Source: Mucidula mucida (Eukaryota > Basidiomycota > Agaricomycetes > Agaricales > Physalacriaceae). From it: a stretch of 19,011 nt of DNA. The stretch is from positions 1-19,011 of the forward strand of contig JADNYV010000642.1 of NCBI GenBank assembly GCA_015501055.1. Reading direction: 5' to 3'. The notes under the pieces were generated by a model, which did no database searches, was not told the DNA's origin, and saw nothing but the letters and a program-made list of their open reading frames with translations. Both the position numbers and the translations under genes were made by a program. Positions 18,806 through 19,011 of the stretch are shown here, piece by piece (the stretch's first letter is position 1; each line of letters opens with the position of its first letter).

Positions 18806-19011
18806 TTTTTATTCATATCTCGCGTTCCGACTCTACTGCATCGGTCTTAATTACTTATCTCTTCATCTGTGGGAGACATACGAACCTTTTATTACCATGA
18901 TATTATCTGAAATGTTATATGCTTTATACCTTTTGAAATGTCCATGCTTCACCCCGTGAACAAGTTCGAAGTTGAGTAGCGAAAGGATCGTTTAAGACGC
19001 TGCCAGTTGAT
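18806..19011. other. Right end of window, nothing identified
   Basis: About 200 bp of AT-rich sequence with no open frame, RNA gene or repeat that I can support. Confidence 0.4.

Noticed and set aside
1..19011. CRISPR arrays, bacterial operons or Shine-Dalgarno sites
   Set aside because: No regular spacer-repeat array is present, and introns and element types are eukaryotic.

Overview
The window looks like a transposon-rich accessory region of a filamentous basidiomycete, most likely an Agaricomycete. The clues are very short spliceosomal introns (47-49 bp), a DUF6535-type membrane protein, a DUF6589-type repeat protein, and two copies of one chromodomain-bearing Ty3/gypsy (Metaviridae, chromovirus) LTR retrotransposon family. 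No search was run; family names rest on motifs read by eye.

Layout. 1-267: the C-terminal end of an unidentified + strand gene. 306-1463 (-): a DUF6535 membrane-protein gene with two or three exons and one in-frame stop near its N-terminus. 1752-3082 (-): a two-exon Ser/Pro-rich hypothetical gene whose ATG lies 6 bp from the end of an LTR. 3089-7142 (-): element 1, a 5'-truncated and heavily mutated retrotransposon keeping its 3' LTR and pol remains. 7143-8527 (-): a frameshifted DUF6589 gene fragment wedged between element 1 and element 2. 8528-15048 (+): element 2, a full-length copy with two nearly identical LTRs, TATA box, primer-binding site, gag, pol (protease, reverse transcriptase, RNase H, integrase, chromodomain) and polypurine tract. 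It carries two single-base frameshifts, one in gag and one at the start of RT. 15049-19011: mostly non-coding or decayed DNA with an imperfect palindrome, one possible exon (16462-16906), a CTCGAG-rich repeat cluster, a multi-frameshift acidic-protein pseudogene with an 18-bp minisatellite, a tRNA-like (SINE-type) Pol III unit and a second ACTC/GAGT repeat cluster.

How it works together. Two regulatory features of element 2 stand out. First, 12 nt just after the 5' LTR are perfectly complementary to the predicted 5' end of its own transcript, 32 bp downstream of the TATA box. This is the arrangement expected for Tf1/sushi-type self-primed reverse transcription. Second, the gag-pol overlap holds a G GGT TTT heptamer, a 5-nt spacer and a 9-bp stem hairpin, a textbook -1 programmed frameshift layout that puts gag directly in frame with protease. 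Elements 1 and 2 lie in opposite orientation and form inverted arms of about 4 kb around a 3.8-kb spacer. Element 1 is dead: its YLDD reverse transcriptase motif is deleted and at least five stops are present.
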